Source: CAZOKH01 sp964580315
GTDB taxonomy: Bacteria > Chloroflexota > Anaerolineae > Anaerolineales > Anaerolineaceae
Length of the DNA stretch: 22,789 nucleotides
Assembly: GCA_964580315.1 (NCBI GenBank)
Contig: CAZOKH010000059.1
Coordinates: forward strand, 1-22,789
Direction: 5' to 3'
The notes beneath the pieces were generated by a model. It was not told the DNA's origin, did no database searches, and saw only the letters and a list, made by a program, of their open reading frames with translations. Of the stretch, positions 22,579-22,789 are shown one piece after another. Each line of letters starts with the position of its first letter. Position 1 is the first letter of the stretch. Both the position numbers and the translations under genes were made by a program.

Positions 22579-22789
22579 ACCGGATTTATGATTTTTCTGA
22601 ACCGGTGGTATTTGCCCACCGCGGTGCGTCACGCTTTGCGCCCGAAAATACCCTGGCGGCATTTCAAAAAGCCGTCAATTGCGGCGCGCGGGCAATTGAG
22701 CTGGATGCCAAGCTAACCGGCGACGGGCAGATTGTGGTCATTCACGACATGACGGTGAACCGCACCACAAACGGCAAAGGCGCGGTGCG
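22575..22789 (+). CDS. Glycerophosphodiester phosphodiesterase, 3' truncated by the window edge
   Basis: The first 71 codons are present. They show the GDPD-family N-terminus: VVFAHRGASRFAPENTLAAF (catalytic His of the HRG motif), AIELDAKLTGDGQIVV (metal-binding Glu and Asp) and IHDMTVNRTTNGKG (second catalytic His). The enzyme hydrolyses glycerophosphodiesters to glycerol-3-phosphate and an alcohol, usually for lipid turnover or phosphate and glycerol salvage. No signal peptide is seen, suggesting a cytosolic form. ATG 22575 overlaps the AAA ATPase stop by four bases. The rest of the gene lies beyond the window. Confidence 0.93.
   Translation, partial: MNRIYDFSEPVVFAHRGASRFAPENTLAAFQKAVNCGARAIELDAKLTGDGQIVVIHDMTVNRTTNGKGAV

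Overview
The window is a bacterial chromosome segment. Its gene content, mid-range base composition and mosaic style suggest a Chloroflexota bacterium of the Anaerolineae type. That assignment is an inference from recognised proteins; the window contains no rRNA or other marker gene.

Left part (1-6400, + strand). A carbohydrate-uptake module comes first: the 3' end of a MalK/UgpC-type ABC ATPase, an FGGY kinase that closely resembles the autoinducer-2 kinase LsrK, and a class II aldolase/AraD-like epimerase. It closes at a strong hairpin. A three-gene 2-oxoacid dehydrogenase operon follows (E1 alpha, E1 beta, E2, annotated pdhA-pdhB-pdhC) and ends at a clear intrinsic terminator. No E3 gene is present in the window.

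Middle part (6400-13200). These are housekeeping genes. gpmA (+) meets a convergent minus-strand group, tgt-uppP-lipoprotein, with stop codons that share bases. Divergently from tgt run alr and recJ. The alr gene appears to have a promoter placed for a leaderless mRNA. recJ appears to start at a rare ATT codon. It also carries a 66-codon A/T-rich in-frame insertion in its DHH domain and a small 15-nt tandem repeat.

Accessory part (13200-20400, visibly A/T-rich). The most unusual locus is a very large protein of about 1,478 residues: an N-terminal WYL domain, a UPF1/DNA2-like (COG1112-type) superfamily 1 helicase with a long helical insertion, and a C-terminal PLD-like domain with an HDR motif. 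It is split into two overlapping frames by one base at an A6 run. The architecture resembles nuclease-helicase anti-phage proteins (compare type II Mokosh), with a WYL sensor added. A membrane-anchored HExxH metallopeptidase of 831 residues follows.

Right part (20400-22789). A DPM1-like GT2 glycosyltransferase (-) diverges from a winged-helix/AAA ATPase (+), which overlaps a truncated glycerophosphodiester phosphodiesterase by ATGA.

No tRNA, rRNA, CRISPR array or complete insertion sequence was seen, and no gene-free stretch exceeds 300 bases.
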